From assembly GCF_019308285.1 (NCBI RefSeq), contig NZ_WWEM01000012.1, positions 233,568 to 297,567 of the forward strand: a stretch of DNA of 64,000 bases, read 5' to 3'. The DNA comes from Flavobacterium quisquiliarum. GTDB lineage: Bacteria > Bacteroidota > Bacteroidia > Flavobacteriales > Flavobacteriaceae. The notes beneath the pieces were generated by a model. That model was not told where the DNA came from. It saw only the letters and a list, made by a program, of their open reading frames with translations, and made no database searches. This document shows, one piece after another, positions 8,155 through 17,931 of the stretch (position 1 is the first letter of the stretch; each line of letters starts with the position of its first letter). The translations under genes and the position numbers were made by a program.

Positions 8155-11100
8155 ATGAATAAAAAACATAATTCAGAAAAGTATTTTTCTGGACGATACC
8201 ACTATTACCTATATCTGCTGCTTATGAGATCTGTTACTGCATTTATCTGGATAAGTATGTGTAGTTTATATGCGAACCCTTCTTTAGGACAAAATAAAAT
8301 ACATGTTCGTTTCAAGAACACGCCACTAACCGAGGTATTTTCTACTTTAGAAAAACAGACTAACTATGTCTTCTTCTATAATGATGATGTGCTAAAATCG
8401 GCCAATACTATTACATTGGACAAAGACGCAACATTGGAAGAAATCTTAAATAATGCTTTAAGAAGCAACAATTTAACCTTTGATATTATTGATAAACAAG
8501 TTGTTGTAAAAAGAAATAAAAAGAAAGCAGAACAGCTGGAATATGACTTAACTGGTAAAGTTACTGATAAAAAAGGCTTACCGCTTATTGGTGTAAACGT
8601 AATTCTAAAAGGCAAACAATCTTGGGATATCACCAGAAAAGAAGGTGAATATCGAATGAGGGTTTCTCCTTACGATACTATCGTTTTCAGCTCTTTAGGT
8701 TTTAAAACTGTTACGGTTCCTGTTAATAATAAACGAATTATAGATGCAGTACTTGTACCAGATGTTATGGAATTACATACTGTAGAGATTGCAGTATCAA
8801 ATGGTTATACTGAAATTCCGAAAGAAAGAGTTACTGGTGCTATTGGGGTAATGACCGCAAAAGAACTTGCGGAAGTTCCAACAGTTGACATTCAGTCAAG
8901 ATTGGAAGGAAAACTGGCTGGTGTAAATGTTGATCCAAGAACAGGTTCTATCAGTGTTAGAGGAACTAATAGTTATAGCGGAACAGGGCAGCCATTAATC
9001 GTTATTGATGGTTTTCCACAATCAAGAGAAGATTTTGCTTTTTCTAAAAGAGGAGTGCCAGGATCTTCTATTTTAAGTTTTCTTAATCCAGATGATGTAG
9101 AGAGTATAACCGTTTTAAAAGATGCCGCTGCAAGTTCAATTTGGGGATCTATGGCTGCTAATGGTGTTATTGTAATTACAACCAAAAAAGGCAAAAAAGG
9201 AGAACCAACAATAAGCTTCAATACGACTACAAGCATTGGAGAAAAAATAGATTTGGGAAAACTGCGTGTTATGAATACGGCCCAATATATTGATTATGAA
9301 AAAGACCTTGTGAATGGTGGATTCGTTGCTGATAACATTTCGAACTGGCAGGCTCTTAATCCAAGTGCCGCGCAGGAAATTATGTTTAGACAAAAAAGAG
9401 GCGAAATTTCGATAGCGCAAAGAGATCAGTTATTAGCCCAACTTGGACAAAATGATAACTTAGGACAGATAAACAAATATTTACTTCGAAATTCAGTTAC
9501 AACACAATACGATTTATCTATAAATGGCGGAAATGAAAAAAGCACTTACTATTTATCTTTAGGATACAATAAAGATCATGCTGCCATGAGAGGAAATGAT
9601 TCTCAATCTTACAATATCACGTTAAATAACTCTTTTCAGCTTAAAAGCTTTTTAAAATTAAATACAGGAGTCAATTATGTTCCAACATCGTATCAAACCA
9701 ATACAGTTGCAAACGAAGCTTTGTCAAATGTATCGGCTACGGCTTTGCGTCCGTATGATATGATCGCTGATGAAAACGGAAATGGAATTAACCGTTATTT
9801 CCTTTTCAGACCTGAAGTTTCAAAAGGATTTGAAGCAAAAGGATATTTACCTTGGTCTTACAATTATTTAGATGAATTAAATTATTCTAATGTGATAACC
9901 AAAGGAGCTAACATTAGATTAAATGCGAGTTTAACAGCAACAGTTACAGATTGGTTAAATTTTGAAGCATCAGGAATGTATACTTCTATTACAAATAAGA
10001 CCAAATCTTTAAGTGAACTGGATAGTTATTTTACTCGAAACATGATTAACCAGGCAACATCTGTTAATACAGCTGGGAAATTAGTTTATGGTATACCGCT
10101 GGGTTCTTATTTATACAACACGAACATTAACAATGATACTCAGAGTATGCGTTTTCAAATGAATATCAATAAGAATTTAAATGAAAACAACAGCTTACAC
10201 TTCTTAGCAGGTACAGAAATTAGAGAAGAACGCAGAGAAGGCTCAAGCCAAAGATACTACGGTTATAATGTAGATACTAATTCAGGTCAATCTGTAAATC
10301 CTACCGTTTATTACAATACGGTTTATGGATGGCAGAGCATTATTGGAACTTCTGACAATAGCATCAGTAAATCAAGAAACCGTTATTTGTCCTACTATGG
10401 GCTGGGTTCTTATGATTTTATGAACCGCTACCATGTTTCAGGAAGTGTCCGCTTTGATGATACTAACTTAGTGGGAGCTTCTAAAAAAAATAGAGCATTG
10501 CCACTTTGGTCTGTAGGAGGTAAATGGGATATGAATAAAGAATTTTTCTTAAGAGATGTAAACTGGTTAAGCAATTTAGCTTTTAGAATTACTTATGGTA
10601 AGGCAGGAGTTTCTCCTAGTGGTGGTTTCGGAAGCCAAAGCCCTGTAATCAGCATTGGATCTGTCGATTTTAATACGCAGTTACCAACAGGATCTATCAG
10701 CATACCTCAAAATCCTGAAATTAAATGGGAGACAACATCAACATTCAATTACGCTTTAGATTACGGTTTTTTCAATAATCGTTTACGAGGAAGTGTTGAT
10801 TTTTATTATAAAAAAACAGAAGATATTTTAGTAAATCTTCCTTTTAATCCAACTTATGGCTGGTCTTTCGTAAATTACAATACAGGTACCTTAAAAGGAC
10901 ATGGAGTAGATTTATCTCTTTCAGGAACTATTATAAACACTGCTTTTAAATGGAATAGCACTTTTAATTTCTCTTATAATACTAATGAAGTTACAGACTC
11001 TCGTTTTAAGGCGACTACTACTAACCAATATCTATCTGGTGTAACAACCGAAGGTAAGCCTATCGGATATGTTTACGCTTATAATTGGGCAGGTTTAGAT

Positions 11101-11715
11101 AATACTGGTCAATCTACTGTATATAAAAAAGACGGAACAATTGTGAATTCAACTCAAGGAATTGCATCGATTGATAAAGAAGATTTAAAGTATATGGGAA
11201 CTACTTTTGCTCCTTATTTTGGAGGACTTATGAATGATTTCTCTTTTAAAAATTTCAGATTAGGAGTTCAGATTACCTATTATGCAGGACATGTATTTAG
11301 AAATACTGTCTTACAAAATTATCCTTCTTATTCTGGAGTGCAATATGGAGCTGTCGCAAAAGACGAACTGGTAGCAGACAGATGGAGACAAGCTGGAGAC
11401 GAAGCTTTTACAAACGTTCCTGGTCTTACCAATATCAGCTTTAACAGTTTGAACCGTTACCAAATGGCAGATATTAATGTACTACCTGCTGATAACGTAA
11501 GATTACAGCAAGTTTCATTAGGATACAATGTCCCTTCAGAGTGGTTGCAAAAAACTTTTATTAAGTCGTTAAGTTTCAATTTTGCAGCGAGAAATTTAGG
11601 ATTGCTATGGGTTAAAAATGATTTAGGAATCGATCCTCAATACCTGTCAAACAATAACTATAATACGCTTCCACCGCAGCGTAATTACTCTTTACAGTTT
11701 AATTGCAGTTTTTAA
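8155..11715 (+). CDS. SusC/RagA-family TonB-linked outer-membrane transporter with STN signalling domain
   Basis: 1186 residues. A long N-terminal leader ends near NPSLGQ (residue 45). An STN domain (about 48-118; KIHVRFKNTPLTEVFSTLEKQ at its start) is the part that contacts FecR. A CarboxypepD_reg-like domain follows (about 130-215, LTGKVTDKKGLPLIGVNVIL), then the plug with LEGKLAGVNV and VRGTNSYSGTGQPLIVIDGF, and the TonB barrel to the C-terminus (RNYSLQFNCSF). It imports a macromolecular or oligomeric nutrient with its SusD partner, which starts 19 bases downstream. The STN domain and the preceding sigma/FecR pair indicate substrate-induced expression. Substrate is unknown; the protease genes downstream point to peptides. 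Confidence 0.95.
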   Translation: MNKKHNSEKYFSGRYHYYLYLLLMRSVTAFIWISMCSLYANPSLGQNKIHVRFKNTPLTEVFSTLEKQTNYVFFYNDDVLKSANTITLDKDATLEEILNNALRSNNLTFDIIDKQVVVKRNKKKAEQLEYDLTGKVTDKKGLPLIGVNVILKGKQSWDITRKEGEYRMRVSPYDTIVFSSLGFKTVTVPVNNKRIIDAVLVPDVMELHTVEIAVSNGYTEIPKERVTGAIGVMTAKELAEVPTVDIQSRLEGKLAGVNVDPRTGSISVRGTNSYSGTGQPLIVIDGFPQSREDFAFSKRGVPGSSILSFLNPDDVESITVLKDAAASSIWGSMAANGVIVITTKKGKKGEPTISFNTTTSIGEKIDLGKLRVMNTAQYIDYEKDLVNGGFVADNISNWQALNPSAAQEIMFRQKRGEISIAQRDQLLAQLGQNDNLGQINKYLLRNSVTTQYDLSINGGNEKSTYYLSLGYNKDHAAMRGNDSQSYNITLNNSFQLKSFLKLNTGVNYVPTSYQTNTVANEALSNVSATALRPYDMIADENGNGINRYFLFRPEVSKGFEAKGYLPWSYNYLDELNYSNVITKGANIRLNASLTATVTDWLNFEASGMYTSITNKTKSLSELDSYFTRNMINQATSVNTAGKLVYGIPLGSYLYNTNINNDTQSMRFQMNINKNLNENNSLHFLAGTEIREERREGSSQRYYGYNVDTNSGQSVNPTVYYNTVYGWQSIIGTSDNSISKSRNRYLSYYGLGSYDFMNRYHVSGSVRFDDTNLVGASKKNRALPLWSVGGKWDMNKEFFLRDVNWLSNLAFRITYGKAGVSPSGGFGSQSPVISIGSVDFNTQLPTGSISIPQNPEIKWETTSTFNYALDYGFFNNRLRGSVDFYYKKTEDILVNLPFNPTYGWSFVNYNTGTLKGHGVDLSLSGTIINTAFKWNSTFNFSYNTNEVTDSRFKATTTNQYLSGVTTEGKPIGYVYAYNWAGLDNTGQSTVYKKDGTIVNSTQGIASIDKEDLKYMGTTFAPYFGGLMNDFSFKNFRLGVQITYYAGHVFRNTVLQNYPSYSGVQYGAVAKDELVADRWRQAGDEAFTNVPGLTNISFNSLNRYQMADINVLPADNVRLQQVSLGYNVPSEWLQKTFIKSLSFNFAARNLGLLWVKNDLGIDPQYLSNNNYNTLPPQRNYSLQFNCSF

Positions 11716-11734
11716 TTTAAAAAAACAGATCATT

Positions 11735-13090
11735 ATGAAATTTCTTAAATCCACATTATATATATTCCTTCCTTTACTTTTACTAAACTCATGTCGAGAT
11801 TATGTTGAAGTGGAACAGGTTGGAAACAACAGAATTTTAAAATATACTTCTGATTACAGAGCCATAGCCAATAATTATAATGATATAACTTCCTCTGGAG
11901 GAATTTATCTTATTGCTAATGCTGATGTTGAATTTCCAACAACTTATCAAAACGGAGTTACTACTATTTGGGGCAACAGTTATACTTGGCAGGATAGAAT
12001 CTATGATCCATCTCAAGGGGATTCAGACTGGACAGGATTATACAAAGCCGTTTATTACAGTAACGTAATTCTGGATGGCGTAATGGGAAGTGAAAAAGGA
12101 ACTGAAGCAGAAAAAAAAGAAATTTATGCTGAAGCCTTTGTACACAGAGCATTTGCTTATTTACAATTGGTAAATACTTATGGGCCACAGTTTGATCCAG
12201 CTTCTGCAAATTCAGAAAAAGCAGTGCCTTTGTTATTAAAACCAGAATTGTTTTCTTCTTTAGACAGAAACACAGTAGGTCAAGTTTACGATCAAATCAT
12301 TTCTGATTTAAAAAGCGCTTTGGATAATGGCATTCAGGATGACCCTCAGTTTAATGTGCTTCCTTCAAAAAGAGCCGTTTACGGATTACTTGCGAGAACT
12401 TATTTATTGATGGGACAATATCAATTGAGTCTTGAAAATGCAGAGAAAGCTTTACAGATGCAAAATGGTTTAATCGATTTTAAATCGTTAGCTACAGCAT
12501 ACAGCTATCCGGTTTTGATTCAGAATCCTGAAGTTATATTTTCAAAAACTTTGCTTTTAACTTATAACGGTGCGCCATTATCAACAGAACTTTTAAATAG
12601 TTTTGGAACAGATGATTTACGCTACAATTATTATACTGCTCCGGGAACTTCCTTCTATCCTACTTATACAGGAAGAGGTTTCGGAGTTTATACTTACAGT
12701 TATACAAACGGAATTAATATTGGAGTTTCTGTACCTGAAATGTATCTGATTGCAGCCGAATGTTATGCAAGATCTGGCAAAATTACAGAGGCAGTTAATT
12801 ATCTAAATATTCTGAGAGCAAAACGTTTTAAATCGGGAGCAGCTTACACTGTTACCGCAACAACAAACAAAGAAGCTCTGGATTTGGTTTTAGCCGAAAG
12901 AAGAAAAGAATTCATCGGAAGAGGTTTCCGCTGGTTTGATCAAAGACGATTAAATCTAGATCCAGCTTATAGAAAAACATATACTCGAGTTTTTAAAGGC
13001 CAAACCTATACTTTAGAACCAAACAGCGGTGGTTATGTATTCCCAATCAATCAAAATTATATCGATCTAAGCCCTGAATTAGGGAAATAA
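11735..13090 (+). CDS. SusD/RagB-family nutrient-binding lipoprotein
   Basis: 451 residues with lipobox LLLNSC (acylated Cys 20). SusD-type TPR helices are visible, for example AEKKEIYAEAFVHRAFAYLQLVNTYG and SKRAVYGLLARTYLLMGQYQLSLENAEKAL. The C-terminal part has the family hallmark VSVPEMYLIAAECYARSGKITEAVNYLNILRAKR and LVLAERRKEFIGRGFRWFDQRR (each shown for sense). It is at the short end of the family's length range. It caps the SusC barrel at the cell surface and captures ligand. It starts 19 bases after susC and 11 bases before the thioredoxin gene. Confidence 0.95.
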   Translation: MKFLKSTLYIFLPLLLLNSCRDYVEVEQVGNNRILKYTSDYRAIANNYNDITSSGGIYLIANADVEFPTTYQNGVTTIWGNSYTWQDRIYDPSQGDSDWTGLYKAVYYSNVILDGVMGSEKGTEAEKKEIYAEAFVHRAFAYLQLVNTYGPQFDPASANSEKAVPLLLKPELFSSLDRNTVGQVYDQIISDLKSALDNGIQDDPQFNVLPSKRAVYGLLARTYLLMGQYQLSLENAEKALQMQNGLIDFKSLATAYSYPVLIQNPEVIFSKTLLLTYNGAPLSTELLNSFGTDDLRYNYYTAPGTSFYPTYTGRGFGVYTYSYTNGINIGVSVPEMYLIAAECYARSGKITEAVNYLNILRAKRFKSGAAYTVTATTNKEALDLVLAERRKEFIGRGFRWFDQRRLNLDPAYRKTYTRVFKGQTYTLEPNSGGYVFPINQNYIDLSPELGK

Positions 13091-13101
13091 AAAAACGTAC
13101 A

Positions 13102-15078
13102 ATGTTTAAAAAAATCAAGAATATCAAATTATTGGTATTGGCGTTCTGCGCTTTTACCTTACAGGTTACGAGTCAAGAAGTTAAATCGAGATTACAAGGC
13201 ATGGTGGACATTCCGATTCCGGGAGCATCTTTCAGCATGACTTATGATCCAAAAGGCGGACCATTAGAAAACGTTAAAAATATCAGCGGTTATGCTTATG
13301 TTTTCAATGATTACAGATGGGAAATTGAAGACCTTAAAATGAAAAAAAATGGCGCTGTTTACAGCGCCGATTTTACAGTTCCAAAAAACTGTGCTTTTAT
13401 GGCTTTCAAATTCTACGGTAATACCGAAAATGGATTAGTTACCGACACTAATCAAGATACAGGATATATGCTGGTGGCTTTTAAAGAACCAAAAGTAAAA
13501 ATGCCGGGCGCAGATTTAGCTTGGGCAACTTTTAGAAACAAAGACTTTAACGGTCAGTTTGGCGGTTACTTCAAAGATTTTTCTATTGATGGAGATGCTA
13601 CAGAATATTGGCTTAAAAAAGAAGTAAAAGATCACGGAGACCGATTTCCAGAGTTTTTTGACACGTACTTTGATGTATTGAAAAAACAAAAACCTGAAAA
13701 GTTTCAGGAATTGGGAAGCAAGTTTTTAGCCGATTTCACAAAGAATATGAAAGGACTTCCTGAAGAAGTGTACACAAAAGTACACCACATTTATTTATTC
13801 GATTTAAAGAATAAAACAAAGGCAGATTCTCTTGAAACAGTAATCGAAAAACAATTTCCAAAAGGAAGCCATGTAAGATTCAAAGCATACCAAAAAATCA
13901 TGCCGATTCAGGATGCAGCAGAAAGAAACAAAGTAATTACACAGTTCTTAGCTGATTTTCCAAACAATTCAGAAGTACCGCCTCACCAAAAATATTTTTA
14001 TGATAACATCACAAAAATGCAGTTTGGCTACTATTTCGAAACGAAAGATTACAAAACCATTTTGGCTATGATTCCAACAATGAATTTTGCTAATTTAAAT
14101 GATGCTTACCATCAGAATATTTCAAAAGCATTATACTTAAAAGTAGTTGATCCTGCTGTAATCGAAACTATGGCAGTACCAATGATACAGCAGATGCAGC
14201 AAAAAGTAAACGACATGTCTTATATGTCAGGACTTTACTGGTCACCAAATCAGGCAACAGAAAATGCAAAAACGCAGCTTAACAACGAATTGGTAATTCA
14301 GATTCGTATGTACGATATTTTGAAAAAGTATAAAGAAGTTTTAGAAACATTTGCTTTGCTTCCATTCGAAAAACGTTACGAAAAAGCGAGTATCAACGAT
14401 ATTCACATCAAAGCTTTAGAAGCATTTAACAAACCAATTATTGAAGTTTTAAAAAATGCGGCAAGAGCCAATACTTTATCAGAAGGCGCAACGGCCAAGC
14501 TGAAAGAAATCTATTTAAAAGAAGGAAAAAAAGAAGCTGATTTTCCCGCTTATTTAGAGCAATTGAAAAAAGAAAACAAAGCGGAAGAAAAAATCGCCCT
14601 GATTGATATCGCAGCTCCTGCAATTAAAGTACAATCAGCTGACGGAAAAACAAAAGAACTGGCTTTAAACAGTGGAAAAATCATTGTAATTGATTTCTGG
14701 GCAACCTGGTGCGGGCCTTGTAAAAAAGCGTTTCCGGCAATGCAGCAATTGGTAAACAACTTTAAAGAAGACAAACAAGTTGAAATTTATTTTATAAGCA
14801 CTCAGGAAACTAAAGAAGGCTACAAGAAAGAAGCTTTGGCATATTTAAAAGAAAAAGGGTTAAAAATCACTACTCATTTTGATTTAGTTAAAAAAGGAGG
14901 CGGTACAAATAACGCTTCTTTCAGCCAATATGCTAAAATTTTTAATTCAAGCGGCATCCCTAGAAAAGTAGTGATCAAAGATGGAAAAATCCGTTTTACA
15001 TCTGAAGGATATTCTGGAAATCCAGGACAATTAGTGGATGAACTTACCAACGTTATCAATACTTTGAAAAACGAATAA
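13102..15078 (+). CDS. Exported TlpA-like thioredoxin-fold protein with large N-terminal helical region
   Basis: 658 residues. Signal peptide about 1-25 (ending LQVTSQ). A beta-rich domain (about 28-160) precedes a long helical region (about 170-505). The C-terminal thioredoxin domain (about 510-655) starts with IAAPAIKVQSADGKTKELAL, and FWATWCGPCKKAF places the redox pair at C537/C540. The fold and the leader suggest a periplasmic or membrane-tethered disulfide reductase. It is the third gene of the operon, between SusD and two peptidases, a context seen in other Bacteroidota SusCD loci. It might keep operon products reduced or open disulfide-bonded substrates; that is inference. Confidence 0.85.
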   Translation: MFKKIKNIKLLVLAFCAFTLQVTSQEVKSRLQGMVDIPIPGASFSMTYDPKGGPLENVKNISGYAYVFNDYRWEIEDLKMKKNGAVYSADFTVPKNCAFMAFKFYGNTENGLVTDTNQDTGYMLVAFKEPKVKMPGADLAWATFRNKDFNGQFGGYFKDFSIDGDATEYWLKKEVKDHGDRFPEFFDTYFDVLKKQKPEKFQELGSKFLADFTKNMKGLPEEVYTKVHHIYLFDLKNKTKADSLETVIEKQFPKGSHVRFKAYQKIMPIQDAAERNKVITQFLADFPNNSEVPPHQKYFYDNITKMQFGYYFETKDYKTILAMIPTMNFANLNDAYHQNISKALYLKVVDPAVIETMAVPMIQQMQQKVNDMSYMSGLYWSPNQATENAKTQLNNELVIQIRMYDILKKYKEVLETFALLPFEKRYEKASINDIHIKALEAFNKPIIEVLKNAARANTLSEGATAKLKEIYLKEGKKEADFPAYLEQLKKENKAEEKIALIDIAAPAIKVQSADGKTKELALNSGKIIVIDFWATWCGPCKKAFPAMQQLVNNFKEDKQVEIYFISTQETKEGYKKEALAYLKEKGLKITTHFDLVKKGGGTNNASFSQYAKIFNSSGIPRKVVIKDGKIRFTSEGYSGNPGQLVDELTNVINTLKNE

Positions 15079-15102
15079 TTGCTTTTTGAAAATCAAAAAA
15101 AT

Positions 15103-17700
15103 ATGAAAAAAATAGTTTTACTGTGTACACTCGCTTTGAGTGTACATAGTTTATCTGCACAGAAAAAAGCAGTAGACGAATCAGCTTATCAATCGTGGCA
15201 AAGAATTAACTCTAAAGCTTTGTCATACAACGGAAAATGGATGTCGTACAGCACCGTTTTTCAGGATGAGGAAAAAGAAAACAAAAAACAGATCATTATT
15301 CAGGAAGCTCCAAAGGGAAAACGTTTGGTTTTAAATGATATTAATGATTTAAAATTCATCGGAAAAAAAGACTGGATTCAGTACAGTAAAAATGATAGTA
15401 CGCTTTTGCAAAATTTAAAAACAGGAGTTAAAAAACTTTGGAAAAGCAAGCATTACACCAATCCACTTGAAGGAACCGACTTCTTATATTACACTCGTCC
15501 TGAATCACCAAAAGGAGCAATCTATTTACAGCGTTTGGTTTGTTATAATTTAGAAAGCAACGACAGTACTTTTGTAAACAATATCAAATCTTCTCGTTTT
15601 TTAAAAAACAAATCGATTGTTTATGTGCAAATTGAAAAAGATCAGGTTTTTCTAAAACACGGAGCAATTGGCGGAAAACAAGAAACTATTTACAGCGGAA
15701 AAGCTTCTGATTTTGGCGATTTTCAATTAAATGAAAAAGAAAACGGCGGTAGTTTTACTTTAAAAGGTGCTAATAGTGCTGATTTCAACATGGTTTATTA
15801 TTTTAATTTGAATACTAATAAAAATCATTTTGTATTCAATTATGATGAAATCAATTTGAATAATCCTGATTTTTCTATTTCTAAAGTAGCGTATGGATTA
15901 AACGAAAACAGCAATTTCATTACGTTATTAGTAAACTCAAATAAACGTCCTGAAAATACACAGATTGCAAAATCAAATGTAGAAATCTGGAGATCCAATC
16001 AGGGAACTATGGAACGCAGACAGGAACTTTTGAGAAATTCTAAAACGCTTCCGAGCGAACAGAAATTCATTTATAATATCCAAGACAAAAAAGTGATCAA
16101 AGTGGCTTCAACAGGTGAATTTGATCAGGTTTTAATTCCGGAATCTGGTACTTTTAAAGGTGTTTTTGCGATTGATAAAAAACCGTATGCAGTAGAAACC
16201 GATTGGACTTTTAACGAACGCAACGATATATATTGGATTGATGCTACAACAGGAAAATCGACCAAAGTACTGACTGGCGTTTTTGGAAATCCAACTTGGA
16301 ATCCACAGGGAAGTTTTGCTGTTTATTATGACGAAAAAGAAAAAGTATGGACTGCTTTTGACCCTGCTTCTATGCAGTTTAAAAACATTAGTTCTCAGAT
16401 TCCTTTTCCACTTTCAGATGATAATGTAGACATGAAATCGGCTAATACAGCTTATGGAATTGCGGGCTGGTTAAACAATGGAAATACAGTAGTTTTATAC
16501 GATCAGTTTGATTTGTGGGCAATCGATCTTACGAATCAGAAAAAAGCTTATTCGCTGACGCAAGGTTACGGAAGAAAAAACAAAGTGGAACTTCGATACG
16601 GAGAAGAAGGCTTTATAGGCAATTTAGACCAAAAGAAAACGGTTACTTTGGTTGGTTTTGATTTTGATCATAAATCTAAAGGCGTTTACCAATTAAACAA
16701 CAATAATTCGGTAGCAAAAATATTTGCAAACCCGGATTATAGCGTACGAATTGAAGCCGTTTCTGGAGATAATTCAAGTGTTTTGTTTTCAAAATCAAGC
16801 TACACCATTTTCCCGGATTTATGGTGGGGAACTTCTACTTTTGGATCACAATCTAAAATGACAGATATCAATCCGCAACAAAAAGAATATGCTTGGGGAA
16901 CTGCAAAAGTATTGACTTGGAAAAGCTTTAGTGGAAAAGAAAATCAAGGAAACTTATATCTTCCAGACAATTACGACAGTAAAAAAACATATCCCGTAAT
17001 TGTTCATTTTTATGAAAAACACACTACAGATTTTACTACCTATCAACAACCGGAAGTAAGTTCTTCTAACATTAATATCCCAACCTATTTAAGCAGAGGT
17101 TATATCGTATTTCAACCAGATGTGCATTATGTTTACGGAGATGTCGGCAATAGTGTTTACAACGATGTTATGAGCGGAGTCGAATATTTAATTGCAAACG
17201 GTATTACTGAAAAAGGTAAAATCGGAATTCAAGGACACAGTTTTGGCGGTTACGAAACTTCTTTCTTAACGACTAAAACAGATCTTTTTACTTGTGCAAT
17301 TGTAGGTTCAGGCGTAAGCAACTTTACTGCCAATTATCCTGTTATGAGATCGAATGGTATTTCGACTATGTTTAAATACGAAGCCGATCAATACCGTATG
17401 GGAAGTTCAATGCACGATAACCTTGACGGATACATCAAAAATTCGCCTTTATTTTCTGCGAAAAACATCAAAACACCAATTTTGATTTTCCATAATGATA
17501 ATGACCGCGCAGTTCCTTATCAGGAAGGACAATCTTTATTCTTTGCACTTCGTCGTTTAGGAAAACCTGCTTTATTAGTAAACTACAAAAAGGAAGGGCA
17601 TACTTTAGACGATGCTGCCAACAGAAAAGACTGGACACTCAAAATGCAACAGTATTTTGATTACTACTTAAAAGGTACAGCAAAACCAGACTGGATGTAA
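15103..17700 (+). CDS. Exported S9 (prolyl oligopeptidase-family) serine peptidase
   Basis: I chose the ATG at 15103 over a TTG 8 codons upstream because it starts directly at a signal peptide (MKKIVLLCTLALSVHSLSAQ). 865 residues. The N-terminal two thirds look like an irregular beta-propeller; the C-terminal alpha/beta-hydrolase domain has the triad S713 (QGHSFGGYE), D801 (HNDNDRAVPY) and H833 (KKEGHTLDD). It should cleave peptides in the periplasm or at the surface. It starts 24 bases after the thioredoxin gene stop in the SusCD operon, so its products or substrates are likely linked to the transporter. Confidence 0.9.
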   Translation: MKKIVLLCTLALSVHSLSAQKKAVDESAYQSWQRINSKALSYNGKWMSYSTVFQDEEKENKKQIIIQEAPKGKRLVLNDINDLKFIGKKDWIQYSKNDSTLLQNLKTGVKKLWKSKHYTNPLEGTDFLYYTRPESPKGAIYLQRLVCYNLESNDSTFVNNIKSSRFLKNKSIVYVQIEKDQVFLKHGAIGGKQETIYSGKASDFGDFQLNEKENGGSFTLKGANSADFNMVYYFNLNTNKNHFVFNYDEINLNNPDFSISKVAYGLNENSNFITLLVNSNKRPENTQIAKSNVEIWRSNQGTMERRQELLRNSKTLPSEQKFIYNIQDKKVIKVASTGEFDQVLIPESGTFKGVFAIDKKPYAVETDWTFNERNDIYWIDATTGKSTKVLTGVFGNPTWNPQGSFAVYYDEKEKVWTAFDPASMQFKNISSQIPFPLSDDNVDMKSANTAYGIAGWLNNGNTVVLYDQFDLWAIDLTNQKKAYSLTQGYGRKNKVELRYGEEGFIGNLDQKKTVTLVGFDFDHKSKGVYQLNNNNSVAKIFANPDYSVRIEAVSGDNSSVLFSKSSYTIFPDLWWGTSTFGSQSKMTDINPQQKEYAWGTAKVLTWKSFSGKENQGNLYLPDNYDSKKTYPVIVHFYEKHTTDFTTYQQPEVSSSNINIPTYLSRGYIVFQPDVHYVYGDVGNSVYNDVMSGVEYLIANGITEKGKIGIQGHSFGGYETSFLTTKTDLFTCAIVGSGVSNFTANYPVMRSNGISTMFKYEADQYRMGSSMHDNLDGYIKNSPLFSAKNIKTPILIFHNDNDRAVPYQEGQSLFFALRRLGKPALLVNYKKEGHTLDDAANRKDWTLKMQQYFDYYLKGTAKPDWM

Positions 17701-17931
17701 TTAGAATGCCTTAAAATTAAACGCGGATTAAACGGATTCGCCTTGCGAAAACGCGGATTTACACAGATAAAAACATTTAAAATCCGTTTTATCAGCGTTT
17801 TCGCGGAAGCGAATCCGTTTCATCCGTGTTCCATTACAACTGTTTTTGAAGATTTCAAATGAACAGCAGGGACTTGTCATACCCTATTCCAACTAAAATT
17901 CAATCAAAAAGAAGAACAACAACGATCAACA
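17701..17931. repeat. Spacer with imperfect inverted repeat (cgcggattaaacggatt family)
   Basis: Between the S9 and M16 peptidase genes. The left part (about 17720-17760, cgcggattaaacggattcg, then cgaaaacgcggatttacac) is mirrored by the right part (about 17781-17830, aatccgttttatcagcg, then gcggaagcgaatccgtttc). It could fold into a long hairpin. It belongs to the palindromic repeats common in flavobacterial spacers and may separate or attenuate the last operon gene. Confidence 0.6.
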